This document shows, in pieces, positions 43,368 through 44,853 of a stretch of 44,853 nt of DNA (position 1 is the first letter of the stretch; the number at the start of each line of letters is the position of its first letter). The position numbers were made by a program, and so were the translations under genes. The stretch spans positions 1 through 44,853 of the forward strand of contig JACOTW010000010.1 in assembly GCA_016178135.1 (NCBI GenBank), given 5' to 3'. Under the pieces are notes generated by a model. That model was not told where the DNA came from. It did no database searches and saw nothing but the letters and a program-made list of their open reading frames with translations. The DNA is from Candidatus Saccharimonadota bacterium. Lineage in GTDB: Bacteria > Patescibacteriota > Saccharimonadia > Saccharimonadales > JACOTW01.

Positions 43368-44669
43368 TCATGCTCTTAACATCCTGTCTATTTTCTCCCG
43401 AATTGAGCCGACGTTACTGTTGTCTTGATTCAACGTATCAAGACCAACCCTAAGCAAACCCATGGCAGTTATAAAAGTATGATCGGTAACTGAACCAGTT
43501 TTGTCAACAATCCCCACCACCTGCTCTGGTTGAATATGCTGCACGACTGGTTTCCGAGTAAACGGCAGACCCCGATACCAGTTGGTTTCTTCTAGCTCAT
43601 TCATCAACATATCGAGACTTGAACCACCACCACAAAGCAATAAACGATTGGGAAGATGATCGAGTTGAGTAAACTCTCCGAGGGCTAGTTCCACACCACT
43701 AATCCATACATCAAGTGTTTTATCTAAAGCTTTTTCAATAGCAGGCACTTTTTGTGGCGGTGCCTTATGCGTACCCAGTGACAATTTTAGAGCTTCAGCT
43801 TGCAGAAAATCAACGCCAAGATCACGCTCAATAGCGCGCGTATAGGCCCGCCCGCCAATACCAAACATCTTTGTCCCTTGCACACCGCCCTCATTAATCA
43901 CCGCCACATCAGTAGTTCCACCACCAACATCCATCAAAACCGCACTCATGCTGGCATTTGGATCATCACCAATAACCGAACGAGCCACCGCGAACGGCTC
44001 GGCCGCTACAGCCAATAGGTCGAGGTCAAGTTCCTGGGCAGTTCGTTCCAGTGCTCCAATATGAATCATTGGCGCAAACGCCGTATAAAGCTGAACGACC
44101 ACTTCTTTGCCCTGAAAGCCTACTGGATTAGTAACCTTATAGCCATCGATATCAATATTCACTAACGCACTATTCACTAGCCGAATCTCCACCTCTTTGC
44201 CGCCAAGCTCCCAGACCAGCTGTTGTTTGGCTTTAGTCTGTGCACGATCTTGAACTAATTTAATAATTTGCTCGACTTCGTCGATATCTAGTGGTTTGTT
44301 CGGATTTTTACGACTGCAACGCACGGTTGTAGTAGTTCCCTTTACCAACTCGCCGGCAATACCAATGACAGCCGTACGAACGCTCACGCCAGACTGTTGT
44401 TCGGCCTGATTAAGAGCTTTGTCGCAATTGCCGACAACTGCGGCAATATCGGCAATAGCGCCAGCCTGCATGTCGGTTAATTGTTGATGGGCACGACCAA
44501 CACCAATAATTTCCAATTGGTCATCTTTTACTTGAGCAATCAGCGCTTTGACGTTTTCGGTGCCGATATCCAATCCCAAGATATATTCGCCTGTTTTGCC
44601 AACTTTTGACTTATGGGCAATTATAGAACTGGAGACGGACTGGGAAATGGTCTTAATTTTATCAAGCAT
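43368..44669 (-). CDS. ftsA: Cell division protein FtsA (actin-like)
   Basis: A 433-residue actin-fold ATPase. EYILGLDIGTENVKALIAQV is the phosphate-1 motif. The SHS2-type 1C domain follows (AVIGIAGELVKGTTTTVRC), then VLMDVGGGTTDVAVINEGGV (phosphate-2) and LLLCGGGSSLDMLMNELE (adenosine motif). It should link the division ring to the membrane, although the C-terminal amphipathic helix is short (GSIREKIDRMLRA). PilM of type IV pili is the main alternative, considering the neighbouring bitopic protein. ATG 44669 (MLDKIKTISQSV) is chosen because a TATAAT at 44680-44685 would make a very short leader; no ribosome site is present. Confidence 0.82.
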   Translation of the reverse strand: MLDKIKTISQSVSSSIIAHKSKVGKTGEYILGLDIGTENVKALIAQVKDDQLEIIGVGRAHQQLTDMQAGAIADIAAVVGNCDKALNQAEQQSGVSVRTAVIGIAGELVKGTTTTVRCSRKNPNKPLDIDEVEQIIKLVQDRAQTKAKQQLVWELGGKEVEIRLVNSALVNIDIDGYKVTNPVGFQGKEVVVQLYTAFAPMIHIGALERTAQELDLDLLAVAAEPFAVARSVIGDDPNASMSAVLMDVGGGTTDVAVINEGGVQGTKMFGIGGRAYTRAIERDLGVDFLQAEALKLSLGTHKAPPQKVPAIEKALDKTLDVWISGVELALGEFTQLDHLPNRLLLCGGGSSLDMLMNELEETNWYRGLPFTRKPVVQHIQPEQVVGIVDKTGSVTDHTFITAMGLLRVGLDTLNQDNSNVGSIREKIDRMLRA

Positions 44670-44679
44670 AATCTTAATA

Positions 44680-44710
44680 ATTATACACGAGTTTCGCACT
44701 TCGCCATTGA
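44680..44710 (-). promoter_or_regulatory. ftsA promoter with shared AAGTGCGAAA box
   Basis: On the minus strand TCAATGG, CGAAGTGCGAAACTCGTG and TATAAT (44680-44685) follow directly. The box and its spacing to the -10 match those before exonuclease I (36884-36914). It occupies the place of a -35 element. Confidence 0.55.
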
Positions 44711-44731
44711 TGCGTAAAATCTCATCCCAAA

Positions 44732-44853
44732 TGCGACTTTGCCGTAACTTTCGCTAATTCCAGTGTAGCAGTCTCCGGATTTTCTGCGTAATATTGCGCG
44801 AACTGGGCTGGTGTCATCATGTTTGGTAGTCCCATATGCCAGCGCCGGTGGAT
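44732..44853 (-). CDS. C-terminal end of a probable integrase-core transposase (partial)
   Basis: The minus frame is open from the window edge to a TGA at 44732-44734 and reads HRRWHMGLPNMMTPAQFAQY with about 20 further residues. The pattern HxxxHMGL...TPAQ resembles the end of rve-type transposases (IS3/IS481 group), where a short arginine/histidine segment precedes a TPxxY/F motif. Only about 40 codons are visible, so the family is uncertain. Confidence 0.45.

Overview
The window reads as a chromosomal segment of a small-genome Candidate Phyla Radiation bacterium, most likely Candidatus Saccharibacteria (TM7). This is an inference from lineage-typical gene content: membrane-anchored peptidoglycan-binding and LysM-CHAP proteins, FtsA next to a large single-pass membrane protein, L25/CTC, LemA-HtpX and MltG, with no biosynthetic operons. 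TGA is used as stop (for example at 18556-18558), which argues against the UGA=Gly lineages SR1 and Gracilibacteria. All intact tRNAs encode CCA.

Layout. 0-0.9 kb: a small peptidoglycan-binding protein and two mobile palindromic elements. 0.9-6.1 kb (minus): an operon for a membrane protein, an alpha/beta hydrolase, MurF, Ddl and a branched-chain aminotransferase. 6.1-7.3 kb: tRNA-Ala and a small gene broken by three nested or adjacent elements. 7.3-11.7 kb (minus): lemA-htpX-membrane protein-ligA. 11.8-21.5 kb: an accessory region rich in tRNAs (Cys, Leu x3, Val, Phe, Gly), tRNA fragments, orphan enzymes, a GIY-YIG nuclease, a BrnT/BrnA toxin-antitoxin pair, an atypical 2-hydroxyacid dehydrogenase homolog and an FAD-linked oxidase. 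21.5-25.4 kb (minus): pepP, holin-like protein, secG, peptide-binding lipoprotein-like protein. 25.5-30.5 kb (minus): rplY, a coiled-coil membrane protein, trhO, uvrC. 30.5-36.9 kb: dedA (plus), uvrA with a small partner, an ExoD-like protein, exonuclease I. 37-44.8 kb (minus): obg, a LysM-CHAP hydrolase behind a structured leader, mltG, ruvX, a large membrane protein and ftsA, then the tail of a probable transposase.

The outstanding feature is a set of short palindromic repeats. Family A (about 158 bp, CTGGAC...GTCCAG ends) has eight full-length and several shortened copies. Most copies are flanked by a 4-bp duplication of the form TNNA. Element plus duplication is 162 bp (54 codons) in the coding copies, so insertions keep the reading frame. 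Copies sit inside uvrC (codon 3), obg (twice), ruvX and a coiled-coil membrane protein, adding a peptide that begins LDLRK and ends RKSS whichever way round the element lies. Family B (about 163 bp, TAGCCCCC ends, TA duplication) and a single nested family C hairpin accompany it. The system resembles in principle the protein-coding palindromic elements of Rickettsia, but the sequences are different and I do not recognise them. One interrupted gene can be restored in silico by removing a B and an A element with one copy of each target duplication, which independently supports the element boundaries.
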